A DNA stretch of 46,591 nucleotides from Chthonomonas calidirosea (GTDB lineage: Bacteria > Armatimonadota > Chthonomonadetes > Chthonomonadales > CAJBBX01): positions 1 through 46,591 of the forward strand of contig DYKI01000009.1 in assembly GCA_020722705.1 (NCBI GenBank). The letters run 5' to 3'. The position numbers and the translations under genes were made by a program. Under the pieces are notes generated by a model, which saw only the letters and a program-made list of their open reading frames with translations, ran no database searches and was not told where the DNA came from. Below, piece after piece: positions 1 to 8,492 of this stretch. Each line of letters opens with the position of its first letter. Position 1 is the stretch's first letter.

Positions 1-51
1 GAGGGCGAGGCTCCCGCCGAGCCGTGGGAGGGCGAGGCTCCTGCCGAGCCG
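1..51. repeat. Two tandem 27-nt units of a GC-rich dispersed repeat
   Basis: The unit GAGGGCGAGGCTCC-C/T-GCCGAGCCG occurs at 1-24 and again at 28-51, with a 3-nt spacer and a single C/T difference. Each unit can fold as an imperfect hairpin (GGC-GA-GGC against GCC-GA-GCC). Related copies occur at 32257-32280 and 44215-44237. The two units lie inside the open frame of the GH2 gene. Confidence 0.85.
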
Positions 52-910
52 ACGACATGGCGATCCCGCTCTTCGAGACGTCCCCTCCCCCTTGCCCCCG
101 CCCGCCGGAGGGTGCGGGGGTAACGACGCACTGCCGAGCATGACGCAGCGTGTGTGTCAGCGTCACGCGGACGCCGCGTCCGGTGATGTTCCCGACACGC
201 GCCCGTACCTTGACCGTGCCCCCAATGAGGTCGGGGTAGGTCCTGACCTCCTCGATCCATACCCGCGCCGTTGCGCGGAGCTCGATGCGGCCCACAATGC
301 CGTTCCAGTTCGTCTGAGACTCCTCCGATACGGCAGTAGCCCATCGCCCGACATCGTGCTTGATCCGGTTGTCCACGCGGATGGTTACGCTGTGACGCCC
401 CGGCGCGGCGGCCGACGTGATATCGTAGACGTGCGGAACGCTCAGGCTGTCGCGCGAGCCGAGCTCGCGCCCATCTACCCATAGGCGCGTCTCCCAATGA
501 CAACGCTCCAGGAAAAGGGTGATACGCCTTCGTCGCCAGGCGTAGGGAATGTCAATGTCGCGCTGGTACCAGGCAGGGCCGACATACTCGAAAACGCGCG
601 CAAGCCGCTGGAACGGAGGTGCCGGTCGGCCAGGTACCCCGTAGCGTGCTCGATCCGTCGAGCCCGGCAGTTGGATTCGGTCGGGAAGCCTTGTCTGCCA
701 GAGTCGGTCAACCACCCCTCTGTCCCGCTGATCGAGAAGGAACCGCCATTGTCCGGCGAGCGAGATTTGCCTCGGTGCGGCAGGCTGTGGCGCGGCCCTA
801 ACTGGGGAAACGGACAAGGCGTATGCGGCCACGGCTGACGCAGCAAAGGCGAAGCTCAGGGTGCAACGCCACCGGGAACCCGATGCCGCTTGAGTTGACC
901 GACGGAGCAT
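1..910 (-). CDS. Glycoside hydrolase family 2 protein, N-terminal part (runs off left edge)
   Basis: The minus-strand frame is open from an ATG at 910 to the window edge (303 codons). Residues 1-40 look like a signal peptide ending in an Ala-rich stretch (SPVRAAPQP). Next comes a GH2 sugar-binding jelly-roll: LAGQWRFLLD, LPGS, AWYQRDIDIP, LFLERCHWETRLWVDG, then an Ig-like GH2 domain beginning near WIEEVRTYPD. Known GH2 enzymes hydrolyse beta-galactosides, beta-mannosides or beta-glucuronides; the catalytic barrel lies outside the window, so the substrate is unknown. The Ig-like domain stops resembling the family after about 30 residues and runs into low-complexity sequence encoded by GC-rich repeats (positions 1-110), so the gene may be damaged or carry an in-frame insertion. 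It starts 4 nt after the stop of the DUF1080 gene, so the two are probably co-transcribed. Confidence 0.75.
   Translation of the reverse strand, partial: MLRRSTQAASGSRWRCTLSFAFAASAVAAYALSVSPVRAAPQPAAPRQISLAGQWRFLLDQRDRGVVDRLWQTRLPDRIQLPGSTDRARYGVPGRPAPPFQRLARVFEYVGPAWYQRDIDIPYAWRRRRITLFLERCHWETRLWVDGRELGSRDSLSVPHVYDITSAAAPGRHSVTIRVDNRIKHDVGRWATAVSEESQTNWNGIVGRIELRATARVWIEEVRTYPDLIGGTVKVRARVGNITGRGVRVTLTHTLRHARQCVVTPAPSGGRGQGGGDVSKSGIAMSSARQEPRPPTARREPRP
82..103 (-). other. G-quadruplex motif on the minus strand
   Basis: The plus strand reads CCCC-T-CCCCC-TTG-CCCCC-G-CCC. The minus strand therefore has four runs of at least three G separated by loops of 1-3 nt, which meets the canonical G-quadruplex rule. 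The G-rich strand is the coding strand of the GH2 gene, so the mRNA would carry the motif. Confidence 0.6.
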
Positions 911-914
911 CACC

Positions 915-2105
915 CTATCGCTTGGCCGGCGGGGGCTCAGGGAAAACCGATACTCTGATGTTCCTGAAGCTCAGGTCCGTACCCGCATCATGCCCCTGAA
1001 TGCTGATCACGCCTGCGCGTGTGCGGCTCCCCTTGCGGGCGTTGGTCTCGTCGGCTGGACGAGTGTCGGTGAAATCGGTAACCTGAATGCCGTTGACCCA
1101 TGTCGCCATGTGTCGGCCGTGGGCCGCCAACGTAAGCGTGAACCACTCCCGGTCATTGGAAACGACCATCCGCGCCGGTTGCCGGTTGTAGATGCCTCCG
1201 GTGCCGTAGTCCATCGGGTCGGAGCGGTTGTCCCCGTTCCACTGGTTCCTGATCTGCACCTCATACCCGCTCCAGAAGCCGCCGGCATTGGCTCTGAAGA
1301 AGATGCCGCTGTTCAGATGCTCACCGTTCACCCTGGCATCCATCTGGAGGATGAAGTCGCCGAACTCCTCGGTGGTCTGCAGGTCGCCGCGACCTGCCCG
1401 AACCGTGAGCCAGCCCTGCGGCGAGACCGCCACCTGCGCCTGCGAACCCTCGACAGTCTTCCAGCCGGCAAGGTCCTTCCCGTTGAACAGAGGGCGGGTG
1501 CCCAGCGGAAGCAGACGAATGCGCCGGAACTTCACGGTTCCGCTTCCGTGGTACATCAGTGCGATCGGTCCCTTGATGAACGCCGGATTCGACACGTGCG
1601 CGGCCTGTCGTCCGTCAACTTGAACGGTCGTTCGGTTGCCTTCGCATCGCACCTCGAACGCCGCCCACCTTCCGGCCGTGGCCCGACGCACCCGGCCAGT
1701 AACCAGACCCGCGATGCTGCCGGTTGGCCACTTGGGATGCTTGTCGCCGATCCTGACCACATAGGCATTGGTATCCAGGATGGGTCCTTCGGCAGGGCAT
1801 CGAAGCGCCACGCCAGCCGAGGCATCTTCATCTGCCTGAACCTCGAAGCGCAATGCGAAGTTCGCAAAGTGCGTCGTCGTGGCCAGCGCCCCGACTCCGC
1901 CTGACGCGACCTGGATGGTGTCGCCCGAGACTGTCCAGCGCGCGTCGCCCCGCGGCGCCCAGCCGTAGGCCGACTTTCCATCGAAAAGCGCAATCCAACC
2001 CTGTGAGGACTCTTCGCCGGCAAGAGGGCCGGTCGTGGCCGCCTGCCCCAGCGCAACTGTCGCCAAGGCGGCAACCCATGCCGCCGTAAATACCCTAATG
2101 AGCAT
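915..2105 (-). CDS. Exported protein with two DUF1080 (3-keto-disaccharide hydrolase-like) domains
   Basis: The start at 2105 is chosen because GGAGGAAGACG precedes this ATG and a typical signal peptide follows (MLIRVFTAAWVAALATVALG); the frame stays open upstream but without these signs. The protein has 396 residues. Two copies of the DUF1080 beta-jelly-roll fold are visible. The first begins at GWIALFDGKSAYGWAP and includes FANFALRFEVQ. The second begins at PLFNGKDLAGWKTVEG and includes FGDFILQMDARV and NSGIFFRANAGG. Members of this family are concanavalin-like domains, some shown to hydrolyse 3-keto-glycosides, and are abundant in planctomycete-type polysaccharide degraders. The context (GH2 downstream, putative hydrolase divergent) supports a role in extracytoplasmic carbohydrate breakdown. 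Confidence 0.85.
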   Translation of the reverse strand: MLIRVFTAAWVAALATVALGQAATTGPLAGEESSQGWIALFDGKSAYGWAPRGDARWTVSGDTIQVASGGVGALATTTHFANFALRFEVQADEDASAGVALRCPAEGPILDTNAYVVRIGDKHPKWPTGSIAGLVTGRVRRATAGRWAAFEVRCEGNRTTVQVDGRQAAHVSNPAFIKGPIALMYHGSGTVKFRRIRLLPLGTRPLFNGKDLAGWKTVEGSQAQVAVSPQGWLTVRAGRGDLQTTEEFGDFILQMDARVNGEHLNSGIFFRANAGGFWSGYEVQIRNQWNGDNRSDPMDYGTGGIYNRQPARMVVSNDREWFTLTLAAHGRHMATWVNGIQVTDFTDTRPADETNARKGSRTRAGVISIQGHDAGTDLSFRNIRVSVFPEPPPAKR

Positions 2106-2274
2106 CGTCTTCCTCCAGTCAGCCCATTGTACACGCGGCATCGAGAACTTGCATGATTCTCTTGACCGCCAATGGGCGGCCGTTCCCCCAAAGGACTCGC
2201 ACACGATGAAGATGAACACTAGCCTCGGTGCACCGTGACCACAAACATACCACGGCACCGGAGATCAGCGAGCC
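2106..2274. promoter_or_regulatory. Divergent intergenic region between DUF1080 gene and putative hydrolase gene
   Basis: This 169-nt spacer must hold the start signals of both divergent transcription units. A TTGACC hexamer is present at 2162-2167 on the plus strand, but no convincing -10 partner could be found. The ribosome site for the plus gene (GGAG, about 12 nt before ATG 2275) lies at its right end. Confidence 0.4.
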
Positions 2275-5200
2275 ATGAAACTGCACTCATCGCTTTTGGG
2301 CTTTCCGCTTGTAACGTTCAACACGGCCGTCCTTTGCATGTCCGCAATCGCACAATGGGCGCTTGCCGGCCCGACCGTCGCCGCACCACCACCATTGGAG
2401 GAGTACCACGAAGTGCAAGATTCAGTACCCGAACTCACGTACAAGGGCGAGCTGATATCCTATCCCGGTCCCTGGGCATTCCAGATTGGACGCGCCCATA
2501 TCATCCTCGTCAGCGATCAGGAACTCAAAGACCTGTCCAATCCCGACAAAGTCCTCGATCTGTCTCTGACGTTCGACAAGCACGAGGCAAGCCTCCGTCA
2601 GTTGTGCGAGAAGGCCAAAGCCGCGGGCCAGAGAACGCTCATCCTGGCCTTCGATCACTTCTTCAGTCAGTACCGCCCCGGACAGCACAAACCGCGTGAG
2701 CTTACCCCGGATATGGACGAGTATATCGAGCGAATCGCCCAAATCAGCAAGTTCGCACAGCAGTACGGGCTGGGCCTGGAGCTCAGTCTCCTAAGCCCGC
2801 TGGAAGTGGGTCCCGCCTACGCCAAGCAGACCGGAGAGTCAGGCTTGTGGATGCACTACCGGAAGGGCTACAGGGATACGGCGACAGGCGCCTACAGCGT
2901 TCAGCTTTGGAGGCAGCGCCAATGGGCACACAACAAAGGGGTCGTTCAGATCGAAGATGCCGGTGTCCGGGTGTTCGCGTTTGCCGAGAAGGCCATCTCC
3001 GGCACCCCATACCGCGTCGTCAAGCCTGAAGACATCGTCGAGATCACGGATTCGGCTCAGGTGGAAGCGCTCGATGATGCCCGGCCTGACCGAGCGATGA
3101 ATCGGATTGTCGTGCACGGAAAGGGTCACACCGAGCTTACCCGCCATAACCGCGTCCTCGTCGTTCAGCAGTACACGACGCCCGAGATGGACTACTTCAG
3201 CCCGAACGCGCTCCCCTACCTCAAGGCGCTCGTGGACAAGTACGCCAAAGCATCGGTGAAACTCCACGGGCTGTACGCGGACGAGATGCACATCCAGCAG
3301 GACTGGAGCTACTTTTCCCATCACGAGAATGGCGAGTTCGCCATGCGTTATGTCAGTCCGGGCCTGGCCAAGCGCTACGCGACACTGTACGGACAGGAAT
3401 ACTCGGATTTTGCTCGCTGCATGGTCTATTTCGCCTACGGTCAGGAGGACTGGTCCCACGACACCGGCGCGAAGGACGGCACGATGCACACCATGGGCGC
3501 GTCGCCGGAGGAGATACGTCGGACAGCATTGTTCAGAGCACGATACTACCGGCTGCTCCAAGACGGTGTCACCGACCTGTTCGCCGATGCCAAGAAGCAC
3601 GCGGAGCGCGTCATGGGCCACCGTCTGGAATCCCGCGCGCACGCAACCTGGGCCGAGAGCCCAACCATAGATCAGTGGCGCACCGACGGCGACAACATGT
3701 TCCGCCATGCGTATGAATACACGAGCAACTTCCGCTGGTCCAATACGGTTCACCAGTCCGCCTCAGCATGCTCGGACTACTTCAAGTGGGGCGACTTTCT
3801 CACCGGCAACGGCAATGACCATGCCGAATGCGGGTGGCTCGACCGCAACTACTGGGGTCTTGCGCTTGCCTGCTCGACCGGCATCATCAACGAGGTTCCC
3901 TACTCCTATGCCGCCCACTGGGGCATGCCCAATGCCGTTGCCCACCGGCGTGTAGCCCTGGCCTCCACCTACGGCGCTTCAGGATCGCCGCTCTATGGCA
4001 TGGTCCAGGACATGCAGCACCGTCACGTGGATGTTCTGATGCTCTATCCCCTCGACCTCGTCGCCGTTGAGGAGCGCTTCGGCAGTTGGATGACGCAGTA
4101 CGGCTACGCCAACCTTATCAGCCAGGACAAACTCGTGGAGATGGGCAAAGTGAAGGACGGCGCGATCGAGTTAGGCGGGCGCCGATTCACCACGCTCGTT
4201 GCCACATTCGAACCCTTTCCCAAACGAGCGCTGATCGCGCTGCTGCGCCAGATGCTCCATGAAGGCGGTCGAGTTATCTGGTCAGGACCGCCGCCGGTCC
4301 TCAGCCGTGAGGGGGAGCCGGTACTTGCCGAATGGTGCGACCTCTTCAACGCAGACTACACCCCAGGCGCAATGGAGGGTCGGATGGCGCCCGGTCGTAC
4401 GGTCATGTTCCAGGGAGCTCTCAAAGACGTGCCGCCCCAAACGATCCTCACCGATTTCCTGGTGGACCACGTCTACCCCATCACTCCGCGTAAGGGTTCC
4501 TTGCCCATCGCCGTGACCCAGGCAGGCATTGTGGGGACGGAGTATCGCAGCGAGAACGGCGCGCAGGCTGTGGTCCTCGGCTTCCGACCGCGGGACGACC
4601 AGTCCCAGAGCCTGGGCTACGAGATGCGCACCTGGTTTGAGATACTGCATGCGCTCGGAGCCTATGGCGGCGCAGCCGGCCCGGCGGGCATCAACGACAA
4701 CACCGAGGTGCTTTCTCGGACCACCCCGTACCTGTTCTGCCGGTTTCCCAACGGCGCCGTCGCCGTCTGTCCTCACTTGCGCACCGTAGCCGAAGCATGG
4801 GAGGGCGGGTTCGCGCGCAATCCTGAACGCGACGCCGAGGTGATGAAGGGCGTTACGCTGCCTTCGGAGGCCATCCAACTCACCGAACAGCCCGTCAACG
4901 GCCACAAGGTTACGTTCAAAGGTACGTGGGCGATGACGTTCCGATTCCTCGACGGGGCGCTTGCGGCCTTTGCAGGCTCGAACTGCGATCGGATCACGGT
5001 GGACGGCGTGGAGACGGTCTTTGCCGATCGTCCTATCGGACAACTGGCGTGGGCGCCCGTCCCTCAGGACCGCCGCGTCGCCGGCGGAGCCGTCATACAG
5101 ATGATGGTCTACGGAACGGGGAAGCTCAGCATCCCCATCGCACCCGGGCTGCGCCCGACCCGGATTGTGGCAGAAGGGCCAACCCCCGGATCACGGGGTA

Positions 5201-5289
5201 TTGAGGTGGCGTGCGTTGTCGAAGAGGGCCGCCTGAAGTTCGAGGTCGGCCAGGACATCTCGGGACGATGGCTCTACGCCATCGAGTGA
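2275..5289 (+). CDS. Large exported protein, putative glycoside hydrolase (family unassigned)
   Basis: This is a 1004-residue protein with an N-terminal signal region (residues 1-37, hydrophobic stretch ending near ALAGPTVAAPP). The sequence alternates predicted beta-strands and helices typical of a TIM barrel, for example LILAFDHFF, GLGLELSLLSP and LHGLYADEMHIQQDW. The Asp336/Glu337 pair in YADEMH is a plausible catalytic region. A later segment (RALIALLRQMLHEGGRVIWSG, near residues 650-670) resembles the amidotransferase-like trimerisation domain of GH42-type enzymes. The C-terminal 200 residues are beta-rich. I do not recognise the exact family. Its position opposite DUF1080 and GH2 genes supports glycan degradation outside the cytoplasm. 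Alternative: a non-catalytic barrel protein of the same locus. Confidence 0.6.
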   Translation: MKLHSSLLGFPLVTFNTAVLCMSAIAQWALAGPTVAAPPPLEEYHEVQDSVPELTYKGELISYPGPWAFQIGRAHIILVSDQELKDLSNPDKVLDLSLTFDKHEASLRQLCEKAKAAGQRTLILAFDHFFSQYRPGQHKPRELTPDMDEYIERIAQISKFAQQYGLGLELSLLSPLEVGPAYAKQTGESGLWMHYRKGYRDTATGAYSVQLWRQRQWAHNKGVVQIEDAGVRVFAFAEKAISGTPYRVVKPEDIVEITDSAQVEALDDARPDRAMNRIVVHGKGHTELTRHNRVLVVQQYTTPEMDYFSPNALPYLKALVDKYAKASVKLHGLYADEMHIQQDWSYFSHHENGEFAMRYVSPGLAKRYATLYGQEYSDFARCMVYFAYGQEDWSHDTGAKDGTMHTMGASPEEIRRTALFRARYYRLLQDGVTDLFADAKKHAERVMGHRLESRAHATWAESPTIDQWRTDGDNMFRHAYEYTSNFRWSNTVHQSASACSDYFKWGDFLTGNGNDHAECGWLDRNYWGLALACSTGIINEVPYSYAAHWGMPNAVAHRRVALASTYGASGSPLYGMVQDMQHRHVDVLMLYPLDLVAVEERFGSWMTQYGYANLISQDKLVEMGKVKDGAIELGGRRFTTLVATFEPFPKRALIALLRQMLHEGGRVIWSGPPPVLSREGEPVLAEWCDLFNADYTPGAMEGRMAPGRTVMFQGALKDVPPQTILTDFLVDHVYPITPRKGSLPIAVTQAGIVGTEYRSENGAQAVVLGFRPRDDQSQSLGYEMRTWFEILHALGAYGGAAGPAGINDNTEVLSRTTPYLFCRFPNGAVAVCPHLRTVAEAWEGGFARNPERDAEVMKGVTLPSEAIQLTEQPVNGHKVTFKGTWAMTFRFLDGALAAFAGSNCDRITVDGVETVFADRPIGQLAWAPVPQDRRVAGGAVIQMMVYGTGKLSIPIAPGLRPTRIVAEGPTPGSRGIEVACVVEEGRLKFEVGQDISGRWLYAIE

Positions 5290-5302
5290 TGCCGTAGGCA
5301 CG

Positions 5303-5341
5303 GAGGCGCGACGACGCACGCAACATGCGCCGTCGCGCCTC
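5303..5341. terminator. Bidirectional hairpin between convergent genes
   Basis: A 15-nt arm GAGGCGCGACGACGC (5303-5317) pairs with GCGCCGTCGCGCCTC (5327-5341) with one mismatch around a 9-nt loop. It lies between the stop of the putative hydrolase (5289) and that of the small membrane protein (5361), in the right place to end both transcripts. There is no strong T-run, so factor dependence is possible. Confidence 0.7.
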
Positions 5342-5360
5342 ACCCTTCAGCCTTCGGCCC

Positions 5361-5636
5361 CTACTTCGTGTTCTTCGGCGTCGCGTTCACCCACTGATTT
5401 GGCCGGCTTGCGGGGTCCTGGTCGCCGACCCACCGGCAGTACACCGCTTCAAGAGTGCCGTTGCTCCACATCCGATAGACATACTTCTGGTCCATCGTCA
5501 CGCCCACCACACGCGGCCCCTGCGCCTGAGCCATGGCCGGACGCGACGTAGCCGTTATCCATGTGATGGCCAGGTTGAGCGCAAGCAGACCGGCGATCAT
5601 ACCGAGCAGCACGTTCGTGAGTGCGTGGTTCTTCAC
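5361..5636 (-). CDS. Small membrane-anchored protein of unknown function
   Basis: A 91-residue protein is read from a GTG at 5636, chosen because GGAGGGG lies about 8 nt upstream and because the longer in-frame ATG at 5771 would overlap dnaN. Residues 6-28 (NVLLGMIAGLLALNLAITWI) form one transmembrane helix or uncleaved signal anchor. A short soluble domain follows with aromatic positions (YVYRMWSNGTLEAVYCRW). I recognise no family. It follows dnaN by about 100 nt on the same strand. Its ribosome site lies inside a predicted RNA hairpin (see 5645-5679). Confidence 0.6.
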   Translation of the reverse strand: MKNHALTNVLLGMIAGLLALNLAITWITATSRPAMAQAQGPRVVGVTMDQKYVYRMWSNGTLEAVYCRWVGDQDPASRPNQWVNATPKNTK

Positions 5637-5644
5637 GTTACGCC

Positions 5645-5679
5645 CCTCCAGTTTGGAGGCGGTCGCTTCGCGGCCGCCT
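5645..5679 (-). promoter_or_regulatory. Overlapping alternative hairpins covering a ribosome binding site
   Basis: On the minus strand, hairpin 1 spans 5679-5657: a 10-bp stem with one G-U pair, arms AGGCGGCCGC/GCGACCGCCT, loop GAA. Hairpin 2 spans 5659-5645: CCTCCA-AAC-TGGAGG. They share bases 5657-5659, so they cannot both form. Hairpin 2 contains the GGAGG ribosome site used by the GTG at 5636. This is the layout of a translation switch or attenuator, but it was found by eye only. Confidence 0.4.
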
Positions 5680-5740
5680 GATGTCGCGCCTGCCATCCCA
5701 AAGGCCGGATTGTCGCGGCTCGCCTTGCGGCTCTCGGTTC

Positions 5741-6961
5741 TCAGCTCAACTGCATGGGCATCAGCACGCAAAGGTACTCGCCGCTCGTTGCGTCCCCCTC
5801 CTCGTACTTTGGCCTGACCACACAGGGCCTCAACGGATCCGAGAACTCGATGACGAACCCGTCGTGTTCCATCGCCGAAAGGACATCGAGCAAGTACCGG
5901 CTGTTGAGGCCGACCTGGATGTCATCTCCTTCGCGAATCAGCTCGATCTCCTCGTGGGCCGAGCCCTCTGTGCTCGTCTCAACATGCATCACCAGGCGAT
6001 CCTCGAACGTCCGGCACTCGACGCGATAGGCACAGTTCTTGGCCACCAACGAAACGCGTCGTACGGCCTGCAATGCTGCGTCCGTCTGCATGGTCAAACG
6101 GATATTGCAGATACTGGGGATCACGCGGCGGTAGGCGGGATACTGCCCTTCGATCAGTCGCGTCGTAACGATGACCCCGCGCGGTGTGATGAACTGCGCC
6201 TGTTTCGCCGAGAGCCGTACTTCGACGTCGCCGGGCTCGTCGGTGAGGGATCGAAGGACCTCATTGAGTGCGCGGACCGGAACGATGGCCTGCAAAGACC
6301 CGCTTCCTTCGGTGACGGAGATTGAACGAAGGGCCAAGCGTGTTGTGTCCGTGGCAACCAGCGTAACAGTCTGGCCTTCGTAATCGAGCAGAACGCCCGT
6401 CAGAATCGGCCGCCCCTTATCCTCGGACGAAACGGCGAACGCCGTCTGCCGGATCGCATTCCGGAGCATCGCCTGGGGCACGTGGAAACTGTTCTCCGCG
6501 TCCACATCAGGCAGACTCGGGTACTCCTCCGGCGGCAGGCCTACGATGCGGTAATCCGATCCGGGACAGAAGACGCGCGACGCATGGCTCCGATCGGCCG
6601 AAATGTGCACCTCGCCCTCGGGCATGGAACCGAGCAGGTCGGTCAGCAGCCTCGCAGGCGCCGTCACCGATCCGGCTTCAACAACGTCGGCCGGGATCGT
6701 CATGGAGATGCCGAGCTCCAGGTCGCTGGCGCTAAGGTGCAGGCCTGCAGCATCGGCCCGCATCAGTACGTGGGTCAGGATAGCCAGCGGATTGCGCTCC
6801 GACACCGCATGAGCCACCAGACCGACGCCTTCCGCAAGGTCTTTCCGCGCGCAGATCACCTTCATCGCCGGGCCCTGCGCTGCACTGCTGTCTTGATCCA
6901 GGTCATCGGGTGAGGCCTCATCCGTTGGCTTCGGCCCGAACTCGTCAAGCGTCTCTTGCAT
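5741..6961 (-). CDS. dnaN: DNA polymerase III subunit beta (sliding clamp)
   Basis: This is the ring-shaped clamp that tethers replicative polymerase to DNA. The three-domain clamp fold is recognisable along the chain: LVAHAVSERNPLAILTHVLM, FAVSSEDKGRPILTGVLLDY, FITPRGVIVTTRLIEGQYPAYRRVIP, and the C-terminal YLCVLMPMQLS, which matches the family's usual ...L(M)P(M) ending. The start at 6961 has a strong ribosome site (GGAGGGGGTGG). It gives 406 residues with a 32-residue acidic N-terminal extension before the classical MKVICARKDL. The internal ATG at 6865 would give the canonical length but has no good ribosome site. No dnaA or recF is adjacent in this window. Confidence 0.95.
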   Translation of the reverse strand: MQETLDEFGPKPTDEASPDDLDQDSSAAQGPAMKVICARKDLAEGVGLVAHAVSERNPLAILTHVLMRADAAGLHLSASDLELGISMTIPADVVEAGSVTAPARLLTDLLGSMPEGEVHISADRSHASRVFCPGSDYRIVGLPPEEYPSLPDVDAENSFHVPQAMLRNAIRQTAFAVSSEDKGRPILTGVLLDYEGQTVTLVATDTTRLALRSISVTEGSGSLQAIVPVRALNEVLRSLTDEPGDVEVRLSAKQAQFITPRGVIVTTRLIEGQYPAYRRVIPSICNIRLTMQTDAALQAVRRVSLVAKNCAYRVECRTFEDRLVMHVETSTEGSAHEEIELIREGDDIQVGLNSRYLLDVLSAMEHDGFVIEFSDPLRPCVVRPKYEEGDATSGEYLCVLMPMQLS

Positions 6962-8434
6962 TCCACCCCCTCCGTAATCCTAATCCGTTGTCACCGTGCC
7001 GTTGTGCGCCCGCCGACCACACGGCGGGACCCGGTCATCATTCCAGCCTATAGTCTACTCGGTTGTTCGGCCTTGGACACTAGAATCCTGCGGGGTCAAA
7101 CCTCCTGGGTTTCGTGGAGTAAACTAACGAGGGGCATCAAGAGCCTCCGGGACCTCTCCGACTTGCGTTCACTGGAAATCCGCGGCGCCGTCCGCGCTCT
7201 ACTGGCTGCGTTGCCGCCCGCGACACGCCAAGCCTGGCTATGGGACATAGCGACAGGCGCGTGTGCAGGTGTCTACCTCGGGTCGGTCTGGACCTTTGTC
7301 GCTCGCATCGCGCGAGCGGAGCTTGCCGCCACAGCCACACAGATGGGATGGATGGCGGCCGCGCCTGCCATCGGCTACGTATTCGCGACCATCTGGGCAC
7401 AGCAGATGGAAGGCAAGTCGAAGTTGCCGTTCGTCTACTGGACCTGGCTGGCCGCTCGCGGGCTCTTCATGACAGCACCGTTTATTCGAACGCGCGAGCA
7501 GTTCGTCACCCTCGTCTGCGCAACGCCGATCATCTTCTCGGTCTCCTCGCCCGCCTATACGGCCATCATGCGCGACATCTACCCCGATGAACTTCGTGGC
7601 CGCCTCATGAGCGTCGTCCGCATCGTGCTCAATGCGGTGACGTTGGGCACGGCACTGCTGACCGGAAGGCTGCTCGACCACGGTTTGGACTGGCGCACGG
7701 CCTTTCTCGTCGGCGGAGCGTTCGGCGCCGCCAGTGCATGGACGTTCAGCCGCATCCGCGTGCCGGCCCCGCAGGATACGGCGAGCCGATTGCCATCAAC
7801 CGCCGCATTCTTTCGAGACACACTCGATATTCTGCGCCGCAACCCTGGATATCGGTGGTTCACTGCGTCCGTGTTCGTCTACGGGTTCGGCAACCTGGTG
7901 GCGAGCACGATCTACCCGATCTACCAGGTTGACCGGTTCGCCATCACCAACACGGAGGTGGCGAACCTTCAGAATGTCGCGGCCGGCACGACGATCCTTG
8001 GCTTCTTCTTCTGGGGCTGGTTCATGGATCGTCGCGGGCCTCTGCTGTCTGTTCTGATCGCCATTGGGATCGTGTGCACCATGCCGATCACCTATGCACT
8101 CGCGCCGAGGGTGGAGTTCCTTAGAATCGCTGCGGCGGCCGGGGGGTTGGCCATGTCGGGGATCGAGCTCGGATATCTGAACACCACCCTGTTGTTCGCC
8201 GAGCCCGGTCGCGCTGCCCAGTATCAGGCCCTGCACTCCAGCTTCTTCGGCATCCGCGGCACCATCGCGCCACCCCTTGCCATACCGCTGATGCATGCCC
8301 TTGGCGCTCGCAGCGCCTTCTGCGTCGCCGGCGTCATCATGCTTTGCGGGGTCGTGCTGCAACTTGTCTCCATGCGAGACTTTCGCCGCCAAATCGCCCA
8401 TCCTTCCGGCCAACCAGCAGACCGCCCGGTATAA
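6956..8434 (+). CDS. Major facilitator superfamily transporter
   Basis: The encoded protein has about ten to twelve hydrophobic segments, for example MGWMAAAPAIGYVFATIWA, FLVGGAFGAASAWTF, TTILGFFFWGWFMD and FCVAGVIMLCGVVLQLVSM. A typical MFS intracellular loop follows helix 6, and a second half opens at NPGYRWFTASVFVYGFG. The substrate cannot be told. The start is uncertain. The only early ATG (6956) overlaps the divergent dnaN start and would add about 70 non-hydrophobic residues; a TTG at 7163, just before SLEIRGAVRALLAALPP, gives a more normal length but lacks a clear ribosome site. The gene ends 58 nt before surE. Confidence 0.85.
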   Translation: MHSTPSVILIRCHRAVVRPPTTRRDPVIIPAYSLLGCSALDTRILRGQTSWVSWSKLTRGIKSLRDLSDLRSLEIRGAVRALLAALPPATRQAWLWDIATGACAGVYLGSVWTFVARIARAELAATATQMGWMAAAPAIGYVFATIWAQQMEGKSKLPFVYWTWLAARGLFMTAPFIRTREQFVTLVCATPIIFSVSSPAYTAIMRDIYPDELRGRLMSVVRIVLNAVTLGTALLTGRLLDHGLDWRTAFLVGGAFGAASAWTFSRIRVPAPQDTASRLPSTAAFFRDTLDILRRNPGYRWFTASVFVYGFGNLVASTIYPIYQVDRFAITNTEVANLQNVAAGTTILGFFFWGWFMDRRGPLLSVLIAIGIVCTMPITYALAPRVEFLRIAAAAGGLAMSGIELGYLNTTLLFAEPGRAAQYQALHSSFFGIRGTIAPPLAIPLMHALGARSAFCVAGVIMLCGVVLQLVSMRDFRRQIAHPSGQPADRPV

Positions 8435-8492
8435 TGGTGCTCACCTCCCGCCGCTATGCAGCGCCCTATCGGAGGCACAGGACTCAACACAC

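Noticed and set aside
990..1904. 304-codon plus-strand ORF
   Set aside because: It is antisense to the double-DUF1080 gene, with no signal peptide, motif or ribosome site.
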